Position numbers and translations under genes: made by a program. Under the pieces are notes generated by a model. The model was not told where the DNA came from. It did not search any database and worked only from the letters and a program-made list of their open reading frames with translations. Below are positions 46,247-55,480 of a stretch of DNA of 64,000 nucleotides, in pieces. Within the stretch, counting starts at the first letter, position 1. Every line of letters starts with the position of its first letter. Source of the DNA: Roseiarcus sp963794655 (GTDB lineage: Bacteria; Pseudomonadota; Alphaproteobacteria; Rhizobiales; Beijerinckiaceae); assembly GCA_963794655.1 (NCBI GenBank), contig CAWCEV010000006.1, positions 2,595,604 through 2,659,603 on the forward strand, given 5' to 3'.

Positions 46247-46926
46247 AGCTGGTCGATATCTTCCTTTATCGCCCGTTAGATTCGCGGAGCTATCCGGTGT
46301 TTGTCGCTTTCCTTAAGAGGTGTAGTCCAAACGACATACCCAAGTCGACCTGGGCACTCGCATCATCATTTTCCCCGTCGAAGGTGTCGCCGTCGCCATG
46401 CTGGGGCGTGAGCGCCTTCCACGAGGGGTCGCTGGTCGCGAAAAAGAATGCTCTTTGTGAGAGAAAGAGAGATAAGCCCACCCGGCGGCGCTTTCAAACG
46501 GAAAAAGATTGAGTGATAAGCGAGATAAGCTCTCCTCGCGGCTTTTCTTTGTCGGCAAGTACGTCCGCAGCTTTTTAGCGCTGGACGGTCAACCGGAGGG
46601 CGAAGCCCGGGCCGGCGGTGTTGCCGTAGCTTTAGAAGGCTGGTTACAGACAAGCAGATTATCTTGTGGACTGGCGCCGGACCGGCAGGTTTCGTAGGAA
46701 ACGAGGTGGCCGACGCGGGTTACCCTGACTGTTTCAAGACGGAATCTTCCGGAGTGGGGCTCCCGGAGCCAGGTCCTTTGCTTGACCAAGATGACGTACG
46801 CTGCCTACCAGTACGGGGTTGGCAGCGCACGTATCGTAACGGGCGATCAGACCGCTCACGAAGATCCCGGCCGAATGAAATACCATTGTGAATCGATGAC
46901 TGCTCGATCTTTCTCCAGGCCTTCTC
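46247..46926. other. Gene-poor region, no feature identified
   Basis: 680 bp between the GH79-like and DUF4142 genes. Short open frames exist on both strands but none has a ribosome-binding site, a recognisable motif or a paralogue here. The reverse-strand stretch near 46293-46450 (reading DDASAQVDLGMSFG) looks more protein-like than the rest and could be the worn C-terminus of a gene, but I cannot name it. Confidence 0.4.
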
Positions 46927-47472
46927 TCAGGCGTTAGAGGGCATGGGAGGAGTCTGGATACCTCCCATATGCGCGATTTTGTCAATCATTTCGGTATGTT
47001 GCCGAATAACAGACTCGCCCTTTTCAACGGCAGCCTTCAGTTGGGGATCACTTGTCTTGTTCCCCTCATTGAGAAACGCGGACAGGTCATCGTGATGATC
47101 CTTGACCATCGCCTCCACGTAGGCCCGGTCAAAGTCGGTACCGGACTTCATTTTCAATTCCATGTATTTCGCGTGATCAGAAAGCGGAGGGCCAGAAGGC
47201 ACCTTCACTCCCATCTCCTTCGCCAGCGGCTTCATTTGCGCAATCAGCATCTCGTGATCGTGAATCATTTTCGTCGCGAATTCCCGCACGTTCTTGTCCT
47301 GGCTCTTCTGCAGGGCCAGCTTGGCAAAGTTCACCTCCGCCAGGCTCCCCTCCATCGCGTTCTTCACAAACGTCTTGTCCGACGACGTCGCATCTTGCGC
47401 TTGTACTGCCCCACCAGCCAGTAACATACCTAGCGTGGCGCCTGTTATGCATTGCAACCAGTAACGTTTCAT
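46927..47472 (-). CDS. DUF4142 (ferritin-like) secreted protein
   Basis: 181 aa. Signal peptide ends AVQAQD. The mature part is a four-helix DUF4142 domain: FVKNAMEGSLAEVNFAKLAL, NVREFATKMIHDHEMLIAQM, FDRAYVEAMVKDHHDDLSAF and GESVIRQHTEMID. Acidic/His pairs such as HDHE and DHHDD are the family signature and could bind metal, but no activity is established. The protein is expected in the periplasm or outer membrane. A Pro-rich C-terminus (PPMPSNA) follows the fold. Confidence 0.92.
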   Translation of the reverse strand: MKRYWLQCITGATLGMLLAGGAVQAQDATSSDKTFVKNAMEGSLAEVNFAKLALQKSQDKNVREFATKMIHDHEMLIAQMKPLAKEMGVKVPSGPPLSDHAKYMELKMKSGTDFDRAYVEAMVKDHHDDLSAFLNEGNKTSDPQLKAAVEKGESVIRQHTEMIDKIAHMGGIQTPPMPSNA

Positions 47473-47906
47473 GTAATTCCCCCCACTGCGAACAGTAAGA
47501 AGTACAGGGTCAAGGAAATAGTTGCCTTATGAAGAACAAAGGATTTGATAAGCCCCTGCAACTGAGGAGAAGCCAGTGCTCAATCTTCAGAGCGGTGGCG
47601 ATCAAGCCAGCGTCGCTGCTTTTGCCAACCGGTGAAACGCCTCTCAGCTACGGGTGTTTGCCACACCAAAGACTAACCTTACTCATCACCGTTGAGAGAC
47701 TGCTCATTCCTTAGGAGCGCCATATTGCGCCAAGGGAACTCTCGGGGTGTGCCTACTCCCTTCACGAACAATCTTTGCGACAGCTTGTCGTAGCACAATA
47801 CAACCTCAAAGAAATTTATCTGCATCCTTGTCGTTATTGCGCGGCAGTCCGTGCGCATCCTTTTAATACAAGGCCACCCTCGCAGCGTCTGATCGTGGAG
47901 TTAACA
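47473..47906. other. Gene-poor region before the oxidase gene
   Basis: 434 bp between the DUF4142 start and the second oxidase gene. It should hold divergent promoters for both. I see no RNA gene, repeat or convincing small protein; the oxidase frame can be extended upstream to 47775 but that part lacks coding character. Confidence 0.4.
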
Positions 47907-48680
47907 ATGAGTACGCTCGCTATCGAGCAGCGCCTCACGAAGTTGTGGGAAAGACCGAAGACTTTCAGAGGCTGGTTTGCAACCGTAGACCACAAGGACC
48001 TTGGAATAAGGTATGTGGTCACTGCCTTTATCTTCCTGTTGATTGGTGGCCTTGAAGCGCTGTTGATGCGCCTGCAACTCTCCGGACCGAATCAGACCGT
48101 CCTTGGTCCCGAGAGCTACGATCAGATTTTCTCCATGCACGGCATCACCATGATCTTTTGGTACGCCGCGCCAATCCTTTCTGGTTTCGCCGTCTTCCTG
48201 GTTCCGTTGATGATCGGCGCCAGGGACATGGCGTTCCCCCGATTGAATGCCTTCACCTACTGGGCCTACCTGCTCTCGGGCATATTGCTTTACATCGCTC
48301 CAGCCATGGGCCAGGCGCCTCATGGGGGCTGGTTTGCCTACATGCCGTACACAGGGATCCAGTTCTCTCCAAGCTATGGGCTTGATTTCTATGCGCTCTC
48401 CCTCATCTTTCTGACCATCTCGACAACGGGTGGCGCAATCAACTTTATCGTCACGATCCTAAGGCTGCGCGCTCCGGGAATGACGATCAGCCGCATGCCA
48501 CTCTTCCTTTACAGCACGCTTACGATCTCCTTTGCCATCCTGCTAGCACTCCCCGCCCTTACGGTGGCTTGTGTCTTTATGGAGCTAGACCGCCGCTGGG
48601 GCACACACTTCTTTCAAATTGCCAATGGCGGAGATCCCATCCTCTGGCAGCAGCTTTTCTGGTTCTTTGGCCACCCCTGG
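47907..48680 (+). pseudogene. Cytochrome c oxidase subunit I, truncated after WFFGHP
   Basis: Start ATG (MSTLAIEQRLTKLW) after GTGGAG. The first 258 codons are a good subunit I: TVDHKDLGIRYVVTAF, the haem-a ligand region FSMHGITMIFWYA, GGWFAYMPYTG and FWFFGHP. It stops exactly where the CuB ligand His-Pro-x-Val-Tyr should continue; from about 48681 the frame runs into a 16-mer repeat array and ends at 48765-48767. About half the protein, including the CuB ligands, is gone. It is not the missing N-terminus of the oxidase at the window start: their overlapping segments differ in many residues. Confidence 0.9.
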
Positions 48681-48683
48681 GGG

Positions 48684-48751
48684 GCCTTTTCGGGGACAGG
48701 GGGCCTTTTCGGGGACAGGCCTTTTCGGGGACAGGGCCTTTTCGGGGACAG
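48684..48751. repeat. Four tandem copies of a 16-mer
   Basis: GCCTTTTCGGGGACAG occurs at 48684-48699, 48703-48718, 48719-48734 and 48736-48751 with 0-3 G between units. It begins directly where the oxidase gene is cut off and ends in a palindrome. Too short and too regular for CRISPR; it resembles REP-type or transposon-end sequence. Confidence 0.9.
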
Positions 48752-48794
48752 ACGGAGTAACCCCTAACGCTGGCTACGGGGGTTACTCCGTCTG
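48749..48794. repeat. Perfect 16-bp palindrome, repeat family member 1
   Basis: CAGACGGAGTAACCCC (48749-48764) pairs perfectly with GGGGTTACTCCGTCTG (48779-48794); the loop is TAACGCTGGCTACG. The same arm and the reversed loop recur near 57054. It closes the 16-mer array. Confidence 0.9.
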
Positions 48795-48871
48795 GAAGCT
48801 GTGAAGAAAACGACCAAGAAGTGCCAATCAACGAACTATTTGTGATGCATGCTTTTGGCTAGACTACGGTC

Positions 48872-49069
48872 GTGGACAAGGCGCAGCCATTTCCCCGCTT
48901 AGCTTCGATTGATCGTTCGCAGCTCATTCTGCACTCAGTTGATGTCGAAAATCTGATTGAGCAAGACCATAGTGCTCGAGCCATATGGGAGTTGATCGGG
49001 CGTCTGGACCTCAGTCTCTACTATGCTGAGATCGCTGCGCCTCCCGCACACGGCACCCGCGCTCTGGTC
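48872..49069 (+). pseudogene. N-terminal remnant of a DUF772/IS1182-type transposase
   Basis: From a GTG the frame reads about 65 residues: QLILHSVDVENLIEQDHSAR, AIWELIGRLDLSLYYAEI, which is the N-terminal pattern of IS4/IS1182-like transposases (EDHxAR, LDLSxxY). The similarity ends about 4 bp before the reverse-strand ADOP stop codon; beyond that the frame continues only as antisense of the permease. No catalytic domain or terminal repeat is left. Confidence 0.65.
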
Positions 49070-49072
49070 AAT

Positions 49073-51773
49073 CTATTCACAGCGGAGAGCTTCGGCGGGT
49101 GGAACGGCGATGGCGTGGCGAGCGGGCAACAGACAGGCGAGGAGTGCGCTGAGAGTGAGGAGTGCAGCGGCTGCGAACAGACTACCCGCGGCAAAGGCGC
49201 TTTGCATCCAGTGAGCAAGGACCGCGCCGAGAAAGCTGTCAACGGCAAGACCAAAGACAATGCCCGCGGCCGCGCTGACGAGCGCAATGCGCGCGGCGAC
49301 CCACAGGACGTGCGCGCGCGGGGCGCCGAGCGCCAGGCGGACGCCGAACTCCGTCGTGCGTTGCGCGACGCTGTAAGCAACGACGCTGAAGATACCGACC
49401 AGTGCGAGCGCCAGCGCCATGGCAGAGAAGACGCCAAACAATATGGAGAAGAGCCGCTGGCGGCTGTACTGTGCGTCGCGCTCGAGGGCTTCGTTGAGGG
49501 TGAAGGTGCCGTGCAGGGTGCTGTTGGAGATCTGCTGGTCGGAAGCGACGGATGCGATCGCGGCTTGAATAGAGCGCAGGTAGGTGAGCGGATCGCCCTG
49601 GGTGCGGACGAGGAACTCCACGTAAGGCATCATCACGGTGGTAAACGGGAGGTAGATGGCGGGGACGACCGGGCGATCGACGCCATCGTTGCGCGCATCG
49701 CCGACAACGCCGATGATCTGACGCCAGGCGATACTTTGCGCAGAAGTGACCTGATAGCGATTCCTGGGCGTGAGATCGGGAATGCGTAGCTGCCGGCCCC
49801 TGGTGTTGGACGAAGATAGATAGCGCGTCGCGAAGGCTCGATTGACAACTGCGATAAAGTCCCCGCGGTTATTTTCATCCGCATTCCAGAGGCGGCCCTG
49901 GAGCAGAGGAATGCGGAGGGCAGCGAAATATCGCTGGTCGACAAACATCACACGGGCCTGCGGGTGCTCCCGGTCGCGATCTCCGTCGACCTCGAAGGAG
50001 CTTTCATTGCCAGAATGGGGCGGCATTGCATTGCCGCCCACAGCGACAGTGGAGACACCGGGGACAGATGCGATCTTCTCCCGGATCTGCTCTATGTACG
50101 CGGTGCGTGCTTCGCGCGGCTGAATACGGCTCCACTCGTCTCGGTCGTGCACGTGCAGCATGATCCCGAACTTCATGACATTTGCGGGAGCATAGCCAAG
50201 CGCTACATGCGTGAGGTGAAGAAAGCTGCGGATGGCAGTACCCGCGGTAGCCATCAGCAGAAGCGTAAGCGCGATCTGCGCGGCGATGAGAACGCTCCAG
50301 CGATTCTTTGCCGGAGCAGTTGAAAAACTAACCCCTCTGCCGGGGAGCATACGCGCAGGAATCGTGGCGCGAGAGACGCAATGCGGGGGCAAGACCGAAG
50401 AGGATGCCGCATAGCAGCGCGAGCACGACGGAGAACGCGAGAATCGGAGCATTGATGCGGATGACAGATTCGGCGGGAAAGGAGTCCGGAGAAAGCAACA
50501 GGGGAAGCTTTGCCAACCAGTAAGACGCAGCAACGCCGAGTATGGCGCCGGTACTGGAGACAATGATGGCTTCGACCAGCAACTGGCGGACGATGCGCCA
50601 GCGACTGGCGCCGATCGCACTGCGGATGGCGAGCTCATGCCGGCGCGCACTGCCGCGGGCCAGCAGAAGGATGGAGCAGTTGCCGCAACCGATGATAAGC
50701 AGGAGCACAACGCCTGCGAGAAGAAGCGTCAGGGTGCGGCCAGTTTCCTGCTGATAAGGCACGATGATGGGCTGCAGCGCGAGATGCCAATGATCGGGAA
50801 AGCGGTCGGGATGCAGTTTCGCGAACTGGCGCACGATGGGCTCGAGCGCTGCGTTTGCGGCGGCAAGTGTAACGTGGGGCCGGAGCTTGACCCAAGGTAC
50901 ATAGGCGAACTCGGGAAGGTTGGCAAGACCTCGCATCAGAGTGCCCGGTACGTAGACATCCCCGACGCCCAAAGTGTCATTGAACGCAAAGCTGCGCGGC
51001 ATGACTCCGACGATGGTGTAAGGGGTGTGATCGAGTTCCAGCGTTCGCCCGATCACGTTGCGATCGCCGCCGAAGTGGCGCTGCCAGAAGCGATAGTTAA
51101 GAACAACGACGGAGTGGCCGCCGTTCTCTCCATCCGATGGCTCCAGGTTACGGCCGAGCAGTGGGCGCACACCGAAGAAAGTCCCGGCATTCTCTGTAAG
51201 GTAGACGCCCGAGACGTCTTCCGGCAGTTCGCCGTTGGTGATCTCCATGTGCGAGTCGTTGAAGCCAAGCGCCGACTCAACCGGCGCCGCAAGGAGTAGG
51301 TTGTCAAACTGTGCCTCGTTCAAGGGGAACCAAATCGAGCCATCAGGATGTTGTTCATCAATGACGATAGGGTTCATGATGCGGTCGGCGCCGGCGTAGG
51401 GAAACGGGTGCAGCAGGACAGCGTAGATGAGCGAAAACATCGCCGTGGTGGCGCCGATGCCGAGCGCGAGCGAGAGCACGGTGACGGCAGCGAAACCAGG
51501 GTTGCGGCGTAGCGCGCGGAGGCCATAGCGGATGTCTCCACCTAACTCATCGAAGAGGCGAACGCCGATGGCGTCACGATAGGTTTCGTTTTGAACAGCC
51601 GGTTGGCCGAGGTCGATGCGGGCTTTGCGGCGCGCTTCTTCTTCGGGCAGGCCCTGGCGGATCAAATCTTCCTGGTAGGCGTCGAGGGTAGAACGAAACT
51701 CTTCTTCGACGTCGCTGTGGGTTCGTGGCGCGATGGAGTACCAGAGCTTGCGAATTGCGGCGAGGAGACTCAT
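49073..51773 (-). pseudogene. ADOP-type ABC transporter permease, one frameshift
   Basis: Acidobacterial duplicated orphan permease (MacB/FtsX type). Start ATG at 51773 (MSLLAAIRKLWYS), coupled to PadR. The N-terminal ADOP leader (EEEFRSTLDAYQEDLIRQGLPEEEARRKA), first MacB periplasmic domain and FtsX helices read in one frame to GILFGLAPALRLSRHDSC. There a one-base insertion near 50350 shifts the rest (GVSFSTAPAKNRW, second periplasmic domain, RTTEFGVRLALGAPRAHVL, ending ALRCE) into another frame. Joined length is about 900 aa, a full ADOP. Without a correction two half-proteins would result. ADOPs lack their own ATPase gene; their substrate is unknown. Confidence 0.88.
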
Positions 51774-52111
51774 ATCTCGTCTGTCTTCTTCGCGAGAATG
51801 CCGGCGACGACCGCGGCCATGTCGGTCCATTTGGCGGTCTCGGCCTTGAGCTGGCGCGTACCGCCAGCGGTGAGCGAGTAAAAGCGGGCACGGCGATTGT
51901 TCTCCGACTCCCCCCACTCGCCTTTGATCCAGCCCCGGTGCTCCAGACGATAGATGGCGGTGTAGAAGGAACCCTGCAGGATTTCGAGCCGCTCGCCTGA
52001 GATCTGCTGGATCCGCAGCAGGATGCCGTAGCCATGCAGCGGACCGAGAGAGATCGCCTTGAGGATGAGCATCTCCAGTGTGCCCTGCGGAAGTTCAACC
52101 GGTTTCGTCAA
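51770..52111 (-). CDS. PadR-family transcriptional regulator
   Basis: 113 aa from a TTG start with AGGAGAGAG upstream. Winged-helix PadR: LPQGTLEMLILKAISLGPLHGYGI, LQGSFYTAIYRLEHRGWIKGEW, ARFYSLTAGGTRQL. Short C-terminal helix (about 90-110) for dimerisation. The stop overlaps the ADOP start (ATGA). PadR-ADOP pairs are a standard acidobacterial arrangement in which PadR probably represses the pair. The region just upstream has TCTCTCCTCTCT twice and GGAGAG-N8-CTCTCC (52133-52152), which would suit an operator. Confidence 0.93.
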   Translation of the reverse strand: MTKPVELPQGTLEMLILKAISLGPLHGYGILLRIQQISGERLEILQGSFYTAIYRLEHRGWIKGEWGESENNRRARFYSLTAGGTRQLKAETAKWTDMAAVVAGILAKKTDEI

Positions 52112-52588
52112 GGCTCTCTCCTCTCTGGGAAAGGAGAGTAAACAATCTCTCCTCTCTCGTCAAGGAGACTGCCTTTCGGGTAATTGCGCCTTCGGTCGGA
52201 TTTAGCTGATTCGCTCTCGGGGTCTGCGATTCCTTCATCTTCAACTGCCGTATCGACAGTGCACCGCATGGACGTTGCGGTCGAAAAACCGGATTCCTGG
52301 CGGATGACCGCCTATCCGGAAGTGATTCCCCAAAAATGCGGTTCTGTCCGGATAGGCGACCACACATCCGGAACTGGAAAATGGTTCTTGGAAGCCGCTC
52401 CGCCCGGTTTGAGGAGCAAGAGTTGAGGTCCTCTGTTTTGCGGGCCGGGAGCCTCATCACTATCGTAGCCCTCACTCTCATAGCAATCAGGCTACTTATT
52501 TGGACCTTCTTCATCTGGAAAGCGGGAGGGCAAACCTACCCGCCCGCCGGCACGCATTGTTCGCCATAGCCCGCTTGTCACTCAATTC
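52112..52588. promoter_or_regulatory. Intergenic region with inverted repeats
   Basis: 477 bp with no convincing gene. It contains GGAGAG-N8-CTCTCC (52133-52152) close to the PadR start and a perfect 11-bp inverted repeat GCCTATCCGGA (52310-52320) / TCCGGATAGGC (52347-52357) with a 26-nt loop. Further ATCCGGA-like half sites are near 52290 and 52370. These could be operator sites or a terminator; nothing decides between them. Confidence 0.45.
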
Positions 52589-53005
52589 TTATTCGCTCCT
52601 CAGGCCCTTAACAGGGTCGATCGTCGCCGCTCGCTTTGCCGGAAGGATCGCGGCCGCGCAAGTAGCCAGTGCAAGTGCCCCGATTGCCGCGATTAAGACG
52701 CCCGGGTCTGCTCCGCTTACCTCAAATAGCTGCGACTGCACATACCGTGCACAGAGCAGAGCCACTGGAACGCCGATGAGCAGTCCAAGCCCCGCCTGTA
52801 GGATTGCTCCTTGCAACACCATCCACACGATGTCACGACGTTCGGCTCCCAGCGCCATCCGAATTACAATTTCCGATGTGCGTTGCGCTACCGTGTAGGC
52901 CGTTACACCGTATAGCCCCACTGCCGCTAATGCGAGCGCCAGCAGTCCGAACAGCAGCGTCAACCAGCCTGAATGCGTCATTTGATGACTCAACCCCGTC
53001 CTCAC
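52589..53005 (-). pseudogene. C-terminal fragment of a second ADOP permease
   Basis: 138 residues that correspond to the last FtsX/MacB membrane domain: GWLTLLFGLLALALAAVGLYGVTAYTVAQRT, IVIRMALGAERRDIVWMVL, ILPAKRAATIDPVKGLRSE. A complete ADOP has about 800-900 residues; everything before this is missing, and upstream sequence is occupied by the divergent membrane-protein gene's promoter. The fragment is closer to other ADOPs' C-termini than to the last domain of the neighbour at 49073. Confidence 0.85.
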
Positions 53006-53097
53006 ACCCCGTTGTGCGCCCCTGCTTCCGCGTGGTACTTTCTGCCTGTTATCCTTTTCCCCCTAAGATTCTCCTTCCCCCAGGAAAGCGAGAGCCC

Positions 53098-53853
53098 ATG
53101 TCTCCTTCCGTTTGGCCGACCGTTGCCGCGCCGCGTCCGAGCATATTCACCGGCCGAAACAGCCTCCTCGACCGCTACTTCTACTTCGCCATGTCGCTCC
53201 TGTCTGCCGCAGCCGTGGTGGCCGGCTTCAGCCAGACCGTCGACGAACAGCTGCTCCATCCCAACATTGCCCCGCCCCGCATCCTCTGGGTCCATGGCGT
53301 CACCTTCTCGGCTTGGATCCTCATCTTCATCCTGCAATCGGCCCTGGTGCGCACCCGCAACGTGAAATGGCATCGCACCATCGGTTGGGTGGCCGCCGCG
53401 ATCGCCGCCTTCATGGTGCCTCTTGGAGTGGCTACCGCCATCCGCATGGTCCACTTTGAAACCTACCGTCTCCACATGCCGCACCGCTACGCCTTTCTCG
53501 CCGTCCCCTTCTTCGACGTCGGTGTCTTCGGCCTCTGCATGGCGCTCGCCATTTATTGGCGCAAAACGCCCGAGTTCCATCGCCGCCTCGTTTTTTTCGC
53601 CACCTGCGGTTTGTTGGTCGCCGCATTTGCTCGCATGGATCACGCCTTCGCGCGCCAGCACAACCTGTCTTATGTCGGCGTCGACTTGATGCTCGCGCTC
53701 GGCGTGTGCCGCGATCTGCTCGTCAACCGGCGCATCCACATCGTCTACCGCGTCGGTGTGCCCATCTACTACGTCGCCCAGTTCGGCGTGATCTACTTGG
53801 CTGGCATCGGGCCCGACTGGTGGGTCCGCATCGGCCGCGCCATCGCCGGCTGA
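53098..53853 (+). CDS. Multi-pass membrane protein of unknown function
   Basis: 251 aa from the ATG after AGGAAAGCGAGAG. About six to seven hydrophobic helices; notable polar positions are HGVTFSAWILIFILQ, KWHRTIGWVAAAIAAFMVPLG, PEFHRRLVFFATCGL and HAFARQHNLSY. His residues at helix starts (WVHG, WHRTIGW, FHRR) recall haem-binding or DUF2306-like membrane proteins but I cannot assign a family with confidence. Longer in-frame starts run back through the ADOP fragment on the other strand. Confidence 0.75.
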   Translation: MSPSVWPTVAAPRPSIFTGRNSLLDRYFYFAMSLLSAAAVVAGFSQTVDEQLLHPNIAPPRILWVHGVTFSAWILIFILQSALVRTRNVKWHRTIGWVAAAIAAFMVPLGVATAIRMVHFETYRLHMPHRYAFLAVPFFDVGVFGLCMALAIYWRKTPEFHRRLVFFATCGLLVAAFARMDHAFARQHNLSYVGVDLMLALGVCRDLLVNRRIHIVYRVGVPIYYVAQFGVIYLAGIGPDWWVRIGRAIAG

Positions 53854-54275
53854 CCCATCCCGCCCCCAACCGCGCGCCGGCCTGTGGGGATGGCGGGTGG
53901 ATTCGGTCTTCCCACCGCTTCCAAACCTCAGATGAGGGTGCCCTTGCTCTTGGGGACCGGGGATGCACCGCGCAGATATTTCAACCGGCGTTAACTGGCG
54001 AAATCACTCATCGAGGTTCCATCGCCTTCGGTGAGCGACCGGGAGTTTATGCGTCTGGACGGAATAACCCCATCAAAAATCCGAGGTAGCCGCACAACTA
54101 CATCCGTCTTCCCTCCGAACACGCAGAGGTTCAACTAAGCTATTCTTCCCCTCATTTCGCATTTAGACCACGAACGGTCACAGATGGGGTATGACCCTCG
54201 ACGCGGCCAAGGGATCGTGCGGTCACCAGTGGATCGGTCTGCGGCTCCGGCGGGAAGTGGGTTGTCGCGGTGTTT
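53854..54275. other. Gene-poor region
   Basis: 422 bp between the membrane protein and the VapC stop. No gene, RNA or repeat identified; short frames are GC-rich overlaps without motifs. Confidence 0.4.
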
Positions 54276-54695
54276 TCACTCCGGCATCCGCACGGGAATG
54301 ACCTTATTACCGTGCCTGCGGTAGATTTTGAAATCAGCATCGAGAGTAACTACCTCTGCTGCACGGTGAATCTCGGAAAGCCTAACAAGGCAAGCGTCGG
54401 CCAAGGACATAGGCCGGTTTCGGTATCGGCGCATCAGCGCTCGCAGGTCCGCCTGCTCCCGTTCGACGGCGATCGCGATCCGAATCACTCCTCTCTCCAG
54501 CAAAGTAAAGAGAGAATCTGTATCGCGCCCCTCGCGGCGCAACAGAAATGCCGCCTCGGTCAGGACCGGCTCACACGTTAGCAGCGGAGGTCGTAGTTCT
54601 TTCCATTGACTGACCGTCCATGCATGATACTCGACATCGGCTGCCAGAAAGCTGACCAGCGGTCCGGTATCCAGCAGTCCGACTCGCTCCGTCAC
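54276..54695 (-). CDS. vapC: VapC-type PIN-domain toxin
   Basis: 139 aa from a GTG overlapping the antitoxin stop (GTGA). PIN-domain ribonuclease: first acidic residue in LLDTGPLVSFL, Glu in CEPVLTEAAFLL, Asp in PMSLADACLVRLS and Asp in VVTLDADFKIY. All four acidic positions that hold the metal are present, so the nuclease is probably active. It cleaves RNA when freed from the antitoxin. Sits in the accessory block among broken genes, as mobile TA pairs often do. Confidence 0.92.
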   Translation of the reverse strand: MTERVGLLDTGPLVSFLAADVEYHAWTVSQWKELRPPLLTCEPVLTEAAFLLRREGRDTDSLFTLLERGVIRIAIAVEREQADLRALMRRYRNRPMSLADACLVRLSEIHRAAEVVTLDADFKIYRRHGNKVIPVRMPE

Positions 54696-54934
54696 TCGCC
54701 GAAACCATCCATGTACCTCGGGTTGTGCGCAAGATCACGCGGCAGTCCTTTGATCGAGCCGGCGAGATCCGCTGCCAGGTCGAAACTCGAAGCTGTGCGG
54801 CTGCGGGCGCGCGGGCGCAGAGCTGTTTCCAGGCTTTCGCGCACGATTACGGACTTTGCGACCCGCTTCGCTTTGGCCGCACGCTCCAGCTCGGCCAGAA
54901 GCTCGTCGGAGATCTTCAGCGAGATCGTCTGCAT
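54692..54934 (-). CDS. vapB: VapB-type antitoxin (ribbon-helix-helix)
   Basis: 80 aa from the ATG giving MQTISLKISDE; a longer in-frame start adds 14 residues. N-terminal CopG/Arc-like ribbon-helix-helix (TISLKISDELLAELERAAKA, SVIVRESLETAL) for DNA binding and dimerisation, followed by an Arg/Ser-rich and acidic tail (LAADLAGSIKG, PRYMDGFGE) that would wrap the toxin. Overlaps the toxin start by 4 nt. Expected to repress its own promoter. Confidence 0.9.
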   Translation of the reverse strand: MQTISLKISDELLAELERAAKAKRVAKSVIVRESLETALRPRARSRTASSFDLAADLAGSIKGLPRDLAHNPRYMDGFGE

Positions 54935-55480
54935 AGACCTTATGGTAATACCCACCGTTATGGGGCGCAATACCACCAGGCGTGTCCGGGGTACGGATCG
55001 GATCTAGCCCACCCTGGAACTGGCTTCCACAAGGACGTAAAGTCGGCATCTCGTACAGCATCCCGAATGTGTTTACCGCTACGAAGAGCGCCGGGAAACA
55101 GACACCGCGACTTTGGCATCCTTTGAGCCTTGGTCGTGAATCCCCAAAGCCCCCATGCCCGGGGAAATGCCCGCAAGCTGCGTACCGCCCCATCGCCCCC
55201 TCCATCTTTTTCGCCAGCTTCAACACTTTCCCCCGCGAATCCGTATCTATACAGCACCCCCGCTCGCGCTTGAAGAAAATCTTCAAGCGCACAGCGCTGT
55301 CGTGCAGCCAGACCCGATCGGTCCCGTGCGCTCAGAGATTAACCTCTCCTGAAGCGCACCGCCGGCCGAGGTCACGATGCATGGATGCAAAGCACCCATG
55401 GCGGCTCCATTCCGCCTTGGAACCGCTCCTTCCCGATGGCAACTTACCTCCGGAATGAGCAACCGTAAGTGTGGCCAATC
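54935..55480. other. Region with no recognised gene
   Basis: 546 bp between the VapB start and the DUF3987-like gene. Long overlapping frames on both strands reflect GC content and have no motif, good start or paralogue. The VapB promoter should lie at the left end. Confidence 0.4.

Noticed and set aside
47907..48680. Second oxidase gene as the missing 5' half of the oxidase at the window start
   Set aside because: Segments covered by both (around the RAPGM motif and GGDP block) differ at many residues, so they are separate paralogues.
48684..48751. Short tandem repeats as a CRISPR array
   Set aside because: Units are 16 bp with 0-3 nt between them; there are no spacers and no cas genes.
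48872..49789. 305-codon plus-strand frame as a complete gene
   Set aside because: Only the first 65 or so residues look like a transposase; the remainder is antisense of the ADOP permease.
54935..55480. Overlapping 100-185-codon frames between VapB and the DUF3987-like gene
   Set aside because: Both strands are open because of base composition; no motif, paralogue or start context supports a gene.
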